From the NCBI GenBank assembly GCA_016295375.1, contig JAEDLI010000107.1, positions 1 through 8,091 of the forward strand: DNA of 8,091 bases, written 5' to 3'. Shown here in pieces: positions 1 to 5,626 of the stretch. The DNA comes from Fibrobacter sp. GTDB lineage: Bacteria > Fibrobacterota > Fibrobacteria > Fibrobacterales > Fibrobacteraceae. Position 1 is the stretch's first letter. The number at the start of each line of letters is the position of its first letter. The translations under genes were made by a program, and so were the position numbers. Below the pieces are notes generated by a model that saw only the letters and a list, made by a program, of their open reading frames with translations, was not told where the DNA came from and searched no databases.

Positions 1-1282
1 CATCGGATTCCATATAGCCCACGGCACCCGCATAGAAGCGACGCTTGACCTTTTCGAGGCCAGAAAGAATTTCAATCGCGCTGATTTTCGGGGCGCCGCT
101 CACCGTACCTGCCGGGAAGCTGGAGCGCAGCACTTCGATGGCCTTCTTGGTCTTGGAAACCTTCCCCTGCACATCAGACACCAAGTGAATCACATGGCTG
201 AACTTTTCGCATTCCATGTACTTGGTGGTTTCTACCGTACCGGCTTCGCAAACGCGGCCCAGGTCGTTACGGGCCAGGTCCACGAGCATCAAGTGTTCGG
301 CCCGTTCCTTCGGGTCACCCTTCAGGTTCTTCATCAGGGCTTCATCTTCGGCATCATCCTTACCGCGGCGACGAGTACCAGCAATCGGGTGAATCGTGGC
401 AATGCCTTCACGCACACGCACGAGGCTTTCGGGCGAGGCACCGATAAACTGGTGTGTACCGTAATCCAGGAAGAACATGTACGGAGACGGGTTCACTGTG
501 CGGAGGCGGCGGTAAATATCCAGCGCCGCGATGTCGCTTGCAAACTGGATGCGGCGAGAAGGCACGGCCTGCACGATGTTGCCGGCGATAATGTGCTTCT
601 GCAGGGCCTCGACCTTTTCCACGTATTCCTTGCGGGACTGTTCCAGGTCGGTCATCGTAATGCCCTTGCCGTACTGCGGTTCAGGTGCAAGGTAACTGAA
701 GTCCAAATCGGCAAGACGAGCTTTTACGTTCTCAATAGCGGCCTTCAGGTCAATTTGGTGTTCTTCGTAGTTCAGGGCGAACAGGTGAAGCTTTTCGGTA
801 AAGTGGTCGAACACGATGTAGATGTGACCCACCAGGAATTCCGCTTCGGGAATGTTGAGTTCATCGACCTGCGGGGCAAGGCGAATGGTATCGCAGCGGG
901 CGCAGAATTCGTAACCCAGGTAGCCCACGCCCGAAGAGGGAATCGGAATCTGGTTGGGCGGCACCGTGTTTTCGGCAGAAATCAGCGTGAGGGCATCGAG
1001 AATATCGCCCTCGCCTTCCTTGAGGAAGGTGCTTTCCTTGCCGTCGATGATGATGCTCACGTCCTTCTCGTTCTGGCGCAGACGGAAGCCTTCGTCCACC
1101 ATCAGGGTCGAATAGCGGCTGCGACCGTGGGAGAAACTTGCGGATTCGAAAATAGCCTTCGCACCGAGCTTCTTGCCCAGCGAAAACGGGGTGTAACGTT
1201 CACCAGGCAGTGCCACGTAGATACTGTCGGTACGGGGTTCGAAGTTAGGGCTTTCAGTGATGTGCCTTATGTTCGTTGTCAT
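1..1282 (-). CDS. trpE: Anthranilate synthase component I (partial, 3' end outside window)
   Basis: This gene encodes the chorismate-binding subunit of anthranilate synthase, which converts chorismate to anthranilate, the first committed step of tryptophan synthesis, using ammonia from the TrpG glutaminase. I translated 427 codons from ATG at 1282. An N-terminal FESA motif (residues 45-48) with RYS at 56-58 matches the LLES-type tryptophan feedback site. The catalytic domain shows GNIVQAVPSRR (234-244), GASPE (281-285), PIAGTRRRG (299-307), LMLVDLARND (331-340), FSHVIHLVSDVQG (361-373) and PAGTVSGAPK (390-399). PAGT plus the feedback motif favour TrpE over PabB, which usually has PGGS. The start is fixed by an AGAGGA Shine-Dalgarno at 1288-1293, five bases from the ATG. 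The family is usually about 460-520 residues, so most of the gene is here. A tryptophan leader and attenuator lie upstream. The remaining trp genes would be off the left edge. Confidence 0.95.
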   Translation of the reverse strand, partial: MTTNIRHITESPNFEPRTDSIYVALPGERYTPFSLGKKLGAKAIFESASFSHGRSRYSTLMVDEGFRLRQNEKDVSIIIDGKESTFLKEGEGDILDALTLISAENTVPPNQIPIPSSGVGYLGYEFCARCDTIRLAPQVDELNIPEAEFLVGHIYIVFDHFTEKLHLFALNYEEHQIDLKAAIENVKARLADLDFSYLAPEPQYGKGITMTDLEQSRKEYVEKVEALQKHIIAGNIVQAVPSRRIQFASDIAALDIYRRLRTVNPSPYMFFLDYGTHQFIGASPESLVRVREGIATIHPIAGTRRRGKDDAEDEALMKNLKGDPKERAEHLMLVDLARNDLGRVCEAGTVETTKYMECEKFSHVIHLVSDVQGKVSKTKKAIEVLRSSFPAGTVSGAPKISAIEILSGLEKVKRRFYAGAVGYMESD

Positions 1283-1287
1283 TTTGA

Positions 1288-1293
1288 TCCTCT
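1288..1293 (-). promoter_or_regulatory. Shine-Dalgarno of trpE
   Basis: AGAGGA on the minus strand lies five bases before ATG at 1282. It is the best ribosome-binding site in the trp control region and decides the trpE start over any upstream in-frame or overlapping reading. Confidence 0.8.
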
Positions 1294-1460
1294 GGTTTTA
1301 AAAAGGTTTGGGGTATGCGGTCGCTCGCAAGCTCGCTTTGAGGCATAGGGAATTGACTTCTCTGGAGCAACGAGGGCTATATCCATTCTGTTTAAACTTT
1401 TGCGTTCCTGGTTTAGGGTTTCGCAAAGGCTTAGGTCCCGGAGGATTTCAGCGATTTGGG

Positions 1461-1496
1461 TAAAAGAGAAAGGCCTCCGCGAGTCCGGAAGCCTTT
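1461..1496 (-). terminator. trp attenuator: intrinsic terminator (segments 3:4)
   Basis: On the minus strand an 11-bp stem (AAAGGCTTCCG, 1486-1496, with CGGAGGCCTTT, 1469-1479; one G-U pair) closes a six-base loop. It is followed by CTCTTTTA at 1461-1468, giving a U-rich tail. It lies after the tryptophan leader peptide and before trpE with no complete gene between, so its job is to stop transcription early. Its 5' arm shares bases 1486-1488 with the alternative antiterminator pairing. Confidence 0.85.
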
Positions 1497-1548
1497 GCTT
1501 AAAATCTTGGGTGATTTGCGACAAATACCGGGCTCTATGCTAGAGTCC
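1481..1548 (-). promoter_or_regulatory. trp attenuator: pause hairpin (1:2) and antiterminator (2:3)
   Basis: Hairpin 1:2 pairs GG-CTCTA with TAGAG-CC (1531-1548, one bulged A, loop GCA). It overlaps the end and stop codon of the leader peptide. The antiterminator pairs GAGCCCGG (1528-1535) with CCGGACTC (1481-1488), seven of eight pairs with one C-A mismatch. It uses bases needed both by hairpin 1:2 and by the terminator stem, so the states exclude each other. A ribosome stalled at the Trp codons (1552-1557) would cover segment 1, freeing segment 2 to pair with segment 3 and allow trpE transcription. The pairings are seen in the sequence; the mechanism is that known for enterobacterial trp operons. 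Confidence 0.78.
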
Positions 1549-1596
1549 GCGCCACCAACGACGGTTAAGGGTTGCACATGTCACAAAGTTCATCAT
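1540..1596 (-). CDS. trpL: trp operon leader peptide with tandem Trp codons
   Basis: This is an 18-residue open reading frame, MMNFVTCATLNRRWWRGL, ending in TAG. Two adjacent TGG codons (1552-1557) sit three codons before the stop. Tryptophan has one codon and is rare, so a WW pair in a tiny frame just upstream of an attenuator and trpE is strong functional evidence. The peptide itself is expected to have no role; its translation rate senses charged tRNA-Trp. There is no clear Shine-Dalgarno before the ATGATG pair. A candidate -10 box ends seven bases upstream of the first ATG, so the message may be leaderless. The start could be either ATG (1596 or 1593). It is too short for most gene callers. 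Confidence 0.85.
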   Translation of the reverse strand: MMNFVTCATLNRRWWRGL

Positions 1597-1603
1597 GGGC
1601 ACA

Positions 1604-1632
1604 AAGATATCAATACAAGTTAACCTCGGCAA
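1604..1632 (-). promoter_or_regulatory. Candidate promoter of the trp operon
   Basis: TTGCCG (1627-1632) and TATCTT (1604-1609) are separated by 17 bases on the minus strand, each matching four of six sigma-70 consensus positions. Seven bases separate the -10 box from the leader-peptide ATG, which would put the transcript start at or next to the start codon. Match quality is moderate. The position directly upstream of the leader supports it. Confidence 0.45.
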
Positions 1633-1653
1633 GGGGTTTCTTCAAAAAAAATC

Positions 1654-1681
1654 AAAAAATTGCAAACAAATGCAATTTTTT
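1654..1681. repeat. Perfect 11-bp inverted repeat upstream of the trp promoter
   Basis: The arms AAAAAATTGCA (1654-1664) and TGCAATTTTTT (1671-1681) are perfect and separated by AACAAA. On the minus strand the second arm runs into a T tract and a further T8 run (1645-1652), so it could be a weak AT-rich backup terminator for the operon ending at 1762. It could equally be an operator, since it ends about 20 bases upstream of the candidate trp -35 box. The sequence alone does not decide. Confidence 0.5.
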
Positions 1682-1692
1682 TACATTATGTG

Positions 1693-1723
1693 TAATAAAA
1701 AAGGCACCATTAGACGCCCTTTT
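1693..1723 (-). terminator. Terminator after the oxidoreductase-sufE-membrane protein operon
   Basis: On the minus strand AAAAGGGCG (1715-1723) pairs with the TGCCTTTTT side (1698-1706) around an eight-base loop, a nine-pair stem with two G-U pairs. It ends in a run of six T. It starts about 39 bases after the stop codon of the 200-residue membrane protein gene, where the operon should end. Confidence 0.65.
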
Positions 1724-1738
1724 CATATATAATATATG
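1724..1738. repeat. Short AT palindrome CATATAT-A-ATATATG
   Basis: A perfect 7-bp inverted repeat around a single central base abuts the terminator stem and lies 24 bases past the stop codon at 1762. It may extend the terminator structure or be a protein-binding site. It is AT-only apart from the end bases, so chance is possible. Confidence 0.35.
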
Positions 1739-1761
1739 TTGTCAAAAATGATTAAACTCGG

Positions 1762-2364
1762 TTACTGGACCTTTGCTTCGGCTGCACCGTTGTTTGCTGT
1801 CGTAGCGCTCGAATCAGCCGCCGTGGCATTCGAATCGGCCGGGGCCGCAACTTCAAGCTTGGCAATCTTTTCCCAGTCTTCCTTGTCGTAGTTCCTTAGG
1901 AACATGGCCCCCTGGTAATCGCGGACAATTTTCACCGCCTTGGCAGTATCCTTTTGGCTAAGAGCGTCCTTGGCGTCTTCCAGCACATCCTTCTGGGCGT
2001 TCCGCTTGTCCAGGATTTCGCCCATGCGGTTCTGGCGGAGCACTTCCATGGTGTCGCTTACAAATCCCAAATCCCAGGTACTGTCAAAGCAGGCTTCTGC
2101 GTCCAGGTATTTTTCGGGGGTCGTGGCCGCCTCGTCAAAAAGGGCATTGCAGCGGGCGAATGTCTCGGCGCTTTCGGTCTTGGAATGCTGGTAATACTGG
2201 TAACCGCCCACGATCAGGCCGATAACCACCAGCAAGAAGAGCCCGTCCTGCCAGCCCATGACCGGGCCGCTGGGCATCTTGGGCCTTCCGTTGACGGTTT
2301 CCCCGGCTTCTAGTTTTTCTTCTGCTTCGTCAAAAGGGCTTTTTCCGTTTAAGAAACTGAACAT
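1762..2364 (-). CDS. Single-pass membrane protein of unknown function
   Basis: I do not recognise this 200-residue protein. Residues 1-38 are polar and probably cytoplasmic. Residues 41-56 (GLFLLVVIGLIVGGYQ) form one membrane helix. Residues 57-172 are a soluble, charged, probably helical region with two cysteines (C72, C92) that could pair if outside the cytoplasm. Residues 173-200 are a low-complexity Ala/Ser/Thr/Asn tail. The start at 2364 has an AGGTAAGG Shine-Dalgarno region overlapping the stop of sufE, nine bases away, so it is co-transcribed and probably translationally coupled as the last gene of the operon. A role linked to the oxidoreductase or to Fe-S assembly is possible from position only. 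No enzymatic motif is visible. A terminator follows. Confidence 0.85.
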   Translation of the reverse strand: MFSFLNGKSPFDEAEEKLEAGETVNGRPKMPSGPVMGWQDGLFLLVVIGLIVGGYQYYQHSKTESAETFARCNALFDEAATTPEKYLDAEACFDSTWDLGFVSDTMEVLRQNRMGEILDKRNAQKDVLEDAKDALSQKDTAKAVKIVRDYQGAMFLRNYDKEDWEKIAKLEVAAPADSNATAADSSATTANNGAAEAKVQ

Positions 2365-2373
2365 GATTCTACC

Positions 2374-2820
2374 TTACCTTTTGGATAGTGCGTCAAAGAC
2401 GCGGGCATATAAATAAATCTGTTTCACGAGGCTTGCAAAGCCGTTGCTCCGGGTGGGGGAGAGCCCTACGTTCAGGCCGATGTCCCTGAAGAATTCTGGG
2501 TTTACAGACAAAATAGCAGACGGAGTCTGGTCGTTGTAAATCTGGAGCGCCAGCGCTCCAAGGCCACGGCTAATCAGCGGGTTGGTGGTTCCGCCTTCTA
2601 CGTCCATTTCGAAATGGATGACCTCGCCGTTAAAGTTCGGCACCAAGTACATGGTAGAGGCACAGCCCTGGATGATAAACTTTTCCGCCTTGAGGGCGGG
2701 GTCCATTCCCTTGTGGTTGCGGGCGAGACCCAGCAGGTATTCCCACTTGCCGTCGGCGTCTGTAAAGCTTGCGAATTTCGCCCGGAGTGCGTCTTGTCGT
2801 TCCTGGATAGATTCTGGCAT
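2374..2820 (-). CDS. sufE: Cysteine desulfuration protein SufE
   Basis: SufE accepts sulfur as a persulfide from the cysteine desulfurase SufS and passes it on for Fe-S cluster assembly in the cytoplasm. The 148-residue protein is close to the usual length of about 140. The sulfur-carrying cysteine is C53 in IIQGCASTMYLVP (49-61), matching the family's V-x-GC-x-S motif. The later family blocks are also present: ISRGLGALALQIYNDQTP (83-100) and LNVGLSPTRSNGFASLVKQI, whose LSPTRSNG core is characteristic. The ATG at 2820 has an AAGG Shine-Dalgarno seven bases upstream, overlapping the stop of the oxidoreductase gene. The partner SufS and the SufBCD scaffold are not in the window. The homologue CsdE is an alternative name, but sequence and context do not separate the two. 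Confidence 0.92.
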   Translation of the reverse strand: MPESIQERQDALRAKFASFTDADGKWEYLLGLARNHKGMDPALKAEKFIIQGCASTMYLVPNFNGEVIHFEMDVEGGTTNPLISRGLGALALQIYNDQTPSAILSVNPEFFRDIGLNVGLSPTRSNGFASLVKQIYLYARVFDALSKR

Positions 2821-2829
2821 GGTTCGACC

Positions 2830-4023
2830 TTAACGCAAGAACGAGCGCATCTTCCAGATGACTGAGGGGCAGGACCAGAGCACATTCCAGAAAATGCGGA
2901 CCAGGGTCTGTTTTTCTCGAGGCAGCCTGGAGAGCCGCTTGGCGGCCTTGTTCAGCTGGTCATCGGTAATGCTGTTGAAACCCGCCTTGGCGTTGGCGAT
3001 TTGCTTGTGGCTCTTGCCCAGGGCTTCCATCCAGCGGGTGAGGGTAGAGGACTCGATGGCTTCCCGATTTTCTCCGCTGTCCTTGAGCCACAGGTCCACC
3101 GCTTCGGCGGCAATCTTTCCGCTAATCAGGGATTCCACGATACCCGACCGGCTGATGGGGTTCACGCAGCTGGCGGCATCGCCCGCCTTGAAAAGCCCGC
3201 ATTTGGCGAGAGGCTTGTCGGACTGCCCGCAGGCGATCATGCCGCCATAGACGGCCTTCACTGTCGCCTCCGGGTAATTTTTGGCGATAAAATTCATGAG
3301 TTTCTGGCGCAGGGGCTCTCCGTTCTTTACGGTCTTGCCCAGCACGAAACCGATGTTCACTTCTTTGCCGTCACGGGGGAAAATCCAGCCGTAACCGTCC
3401 TGGAATTCGCTACCGAAGAACAGCTCGATGTGCTCGGGGCTGTGTTTGATACCATCTGCTACGGCAAAAATGCCCGTTTCCAGGTCCGTATCGCCGGACT
3501 CAATTCCTTCGAGGCAGGGGATATTCCGGGTGAGCCTGCACCCGGGGCCCGAGGCATCGATAATGGTTTTAGCTGCAAGGGTGACCACCTCGTCATCCTG
3601 CGAAACCTCTACGTTCCAGCCAGTCTCGGTGCGTTCCAGCTTGTGGATAAGGGTGTCAAAATGGCATTCTACCCCGTGGTTCTTTGCAGAATCGGCGATG
3701 CTCTTGTGGAACAGGACCCTGTTGAGAATCAGGCCGCAGTCCTTGCTGTAGAACTCGGCGCGGTAACGCTTGGGCGAGGTAAAGTAAATGCCCGAAAGTT
3801 TGCCCCGCACAAAGGCAGGGTCAATGGGCCAAAGGGCTGCAAGCCTATCAGCAGAAACAGCCTCTGCACAAAAGATGGGTTCCTTCCAGGGGGCTTTCTT
3901 GTCCAAAAGAAGAATCCGTCTGGCAGTGCCGGTCAAGTACCCTAGGGTGCAGGCCGCCATCAGCCCCGCGGGACCGGCCCCGCAGACTATGACATCGTAC
4001 TCTTTTTGAGCGAAATTTGACAT
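2830..4023 (-). CDS. FAD-dependent oxidoreductase, geranylgeranyl reductase family
   Basis: This is a 397-residue flavoprotein. The N-terminal dinucleotide fold carries VIVCGAGPAG (11-20). A cysteine-containing segment follows (FCAEAVSADRL, 51-61), at the place where the family has its CGGGxS block. YGWIFP (211-216) fits the family's substrate-site YxWxFP motif. KAGDAASCVNPISRSGI (279-295) is the GD flavin-binding motif. The C-terminal part (about 310-397) is helical and ends in a hydrophobic stretch (IFWNVLWSCPSVIW), which could touch the membrane. Known relatives reduce isoprenoid chains of lipids or quinones, or act as FixC-like electron carriers. The exact substrate here cannot be read from the sequence. 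It is the first gene of an operon with sufE and a membrane protein, so a redox link to Fe-S cluster supply or membrane lipids is possible. The ATG lacks a Shine-Dalgarno. Confidence 0.88.
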   Translation of the reverse strand: MSNFAQKEYDVIVCGAGPAGLMAACTLGYLTGTARRILLLDKKAPWKEPIFCAEAVSADRLAALWPIDPAFVRGKLSGIYFTSPKRYRAEFYSKDCGLILNRVLFHKSIADSAKNHGVECHFDTLIHKLERTETGWNVEVSQDDEVVTLAAKTIIDASGPGCRLTRNIPCLEGIESGDTDLETGIFAVADGIKHSPEHIELFFGSEFQDGYGWIFPRDGKEVNIGFVLGKTVKNGEPLRQKLMNFIAKNYPEATVKAVYGGMIACGQSDKPLAKCGLFKAGDAASCVNPISRSGIVESLISGKIAAEAVDLWLKDSGENREAIESSTLTRWMEALGKSHKQIANAKAGFNSITDDQLNKAAKRLSRLPREKQTLVRIFWNVLWSCPSVIWKMRSFLR

Positions 4024-4033
4024 TTCAAAGCAA

Positions 4034-4073
4034 AAAATAGCATTGTTTTACATTTTTCTTGCCTTTATCTGAA
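4034..4073 (-). promoter_or_regulatory. Candidate promoter of the oxidoreductase-sufE operon
   Basis: On the minus strand TTCAGA (4068-4073), a 17-base spacer and TAAAAC (4045-4050) form one weak candidate, four of six matches in each box. A second -10-like TATTTT lies at 4034-4039, ten bases before the ATG. Either would give a very short 5' leader, in keeping with the missing Shine-Dalgarno. The intergenic region is AT-rich and shared with the divergent plus-strand gene. Confidence 0.3.
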
Positions 4074-4087
4074 TTTTTTTATTTATT
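4059..4087 (+). promoter_or_regulatory. Candidate promoter of the pentapeptide-repeat gene
   Basis: TTGCCT (4059-4064) and TTTATT (4082-4087) are separated by 17 bases, each four of six to the sigma-70 consensus. It overlaps the divergent promoter candidate. Several similar T-rich hexamers nearby make the choice uncertain. Confidence 0.3.
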
Positions 4088-4133
4088 TTAGGGGTATCCG
4101 TTATTTTGGATTTTCCATAAAGGGAACGTGTAT

Positions 4134-5558
4134 ATGAATATGATGAAAATTTCGAAGTTTGGCCTTTGCCTTGTGGGCGCACTTGCCATGAGCGGCTTTG
4201 CTCAGAGTGAATGGTCCGGCAAGGACCTCAACATTTCTTTCCGCGACAAGCGTATTGACGGCTTTGATTTCAGCAATGCCAAGGCAGTCAAGAACGTTAC
4301 GGACTTCCAGCGTGCCGCTGGCGAAAAGCCGAACTTCAAGGGTGCGAATCTCTCCGGCGTGTCTTTCCAGAACGCCGTGATTAGCGAAGCGAACTTCAAC
4401 AATGCCGTACTCAAGGGCGTGGTCATCAGCGGTGCCGACATCCGTAGCTCCAGCTTCGAAGGTGCCGACATGGAAGAGGCCAACCTCTACCGTGCAACGC
4501 TCCTGGACAGCCAGTTCCCCAAGACCAATCTTAAGAATGCTCGTCTTGACATGATGAAGGTCTCCGAAGAAACGGACTTCAGCAAGTCAGACATGACCAT
4601 GGCCTCCGTGAACGAAGTGGACCTTACCCGTGCCGATTTCTCCAAGGCTAACCTCACCAACACCAACTTCGCCCGTTCCTTGATGGCTAACAGCGACTTC
4701 CGTAAGGCTACGCTGAACCACACGGACTTTACGGGTTGTAACCTGATTGCTGCCAATTTCAAGGGCACGGACCTGGTGGACGTTATCTTTGTGAAGGCCG
4801 GTCTTTCTCAGGCCGAGTTCAGCGGTGCCGAATTCAAGAACGTGAACATGCAGGACGCTGACCTCTCCCTGACCACCTTTAACGATGTGGACCTGTCCAA
4901 GACCCAGCTCCAGCGTGCCAAGTTCGCCCAGGCTACCGTGAAGAACATGCAGTTTGGCAAGCAGGACTTGACCGGTGTGGTGTTCGACAAGAGTTCCGTG
5001 GCCAAGAACGACTTCGAAAAGGCCAAGCTCGGCAAGGCCTCTTTCTACGACGCCTCTGTTGAAAAGAATATCTTCAAGGAAGCCGACCTGGTGAAGAGCG
5101 TCTTCGACGGTGCCTACATTTTCAAGAGCATCTTCGATAAGGCCGATCTCACTAAGAGCAACTTCGCCAACTCCACCATCGAACGTTCAGACTTCCAGCT
5201 GGCCCAGATGTCTGGCACGAGCCTTGCCGGTGCAAAACTCATCAAGGTGAGCTTCTTGAATGCGAACCTCCAGGGTGTCAAGATCGACGCCGATACCAAG
5301 ATGGAAGACGTGGACTTCTCCGGTGCCGACCTGAGCAACGCGAAGATTGAAAAGTTCACTGCAAAACGCGTTATCTACGACAACAAGACCAAGTTCCCCA
5401 AGGGCTTTGACCCCCGTCAGTTCGGCTTCACCAAGCCCGGTGAAAAGGCTGCCGAAGTGGTGGTGAACAAGAAGCAGGGAGACAAGGTTGCCGAAGACGC
5501 CATGCCCAAGAAAAAGAAAAAGAAGAAGAAAAAACGCACCGACGATTACGAAGACTAG
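4134..5558 (+). CDS. Exported pentapeptide-repeat protein with poly-lysine tail
   Basis: The protein has 474 residues. ATG at 4134 is chosen because AAAGGGA ends about nine bases upstream; a GTG two codons earlier (4128) would sit too close to that site. Residues 1-23 form a signal peptide (hydrophobic core GLCLVGALAMSGF, likely cleavage after A23), so the protein leaves the cytoplasm. From about residue 65 to 405 nearly every fifth position is F or L within A(D/N)Lxx-like units, about 68 pentapeptides or 17 coils of a right-handed beta-helix. Such helices act as scaffolds or binding surfaces; no catalytic residues are evident. Residues 459-467 are nine consecutive lysines, then RTDDYED. A basic tail on a secreted protein could bind acidic cell-surface polymers (inference). 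It is monocistronic, with its own terminator, divergent from the oxidoreductase operon. Confidence 0.9.
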   Translation: MNMMKISKFGLCLVGALAMSGFAQSEWSGKDLNISFRDKRIDGFDFSNAKAVKNVTDFQRAAGEKPNFKGANLSGVSFQNAVISEANFNNAVLKGVVISGADIRSSSFEGADMEEANLYRATLLDSQFPKTNLKNARLDMMKVSEETDFSKSDMTMASVNEVDLTRADFSKANLTNTNFARSLMANSDFRKATLNHTDFTGCNLIAANFKGTDLVDVIFVKAGLSQAEFSGAEFKNVNMQDADLSLTTFNDVDLSKTQLQRAKFAQATVKNMQFGKQDLTGVVFDKSSVAKNDFEKAKLGKASFYDASVEKNIFKEADLVKSVFDGAYIFKSIFDKADLTKSNFANSTIERSDFQLAQMSGTSLAGAKLIKVSFLNANLQGVKIDADTKMEDVDFSGADLSNAKIEKFTAKRVIYDNKTKFPKGFDPRQFGFTKPGEKAAEVVVNKKQGDKVAEDAMPKKKKKKKKKRTDDYED

Positions 5559-5581
5559 CGTTCTCTTTATAACGGATTTGG

Positions 5582-5610
5582 AACCTCGCGCAAGCGGGGT
5601 TTCTTTTTTT
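5582..5610 (+). terminator. Terminator of the pentapeptide-repeat gene
   Basis: AACCTCGC (5582-5589) pairs with GCGGGGTT (5594-5601) around a GCAA tetraloop, eight pairs with one G-U. TTCTTTTTTT follows (5601-5610). GNRA loops are stable and the T tract is strong. It starts 23 bases after the stop codon. Read from the other strand it lacks a T tract, so it should not serve xerD. Confidence 0.88.
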
Positions 5611-5626
5611 CGCCCTAAGGTGTGGC

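Noticed and set aside
185..1348. 387-codon plus-strand open frame
   Set aside because: It lies antisense to trpE, whose conserved motifs are all on the minus strand. The translation has no recognisable domain and is a product of GC-biased third positions.
1279..1524. 81-codon minus-strand frame whose TGA overlaps the trpE ATG (ATGA)
   Set aside because: It begins at a TTG without Shine-Dalgarno and runs through the attenuator terminator stem. The protein shows no family resemblance; I tested it against the chorismate mutase pattern and it does not fit. The overlap looks accidental.
1731..1753. TTGACA next to TATATT on the minus strand (1748-1753 and below) as a promoter
   Set aside because: The possible -10 boxes are only 5-10 bases from the -35-like hexamer, too close for a sigma-70 promoter, and a terminator follows at once.
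3001..3945. 314-codon plus-strand open frame opposite the FAD oxidoreductase
   Set aside because: The minus strand encodes a protein with clear flavin-binding motifs, so the plus-strand frame is a shadow.
4134..5558. Dense short repeats in the pentapeptide gene as a DNA repeat or CRISPR-like array
   Set aside because: The periodicity is at the protein level (five residues) with diverged codons. There are no identical DNA repeats with regular unique spacers.
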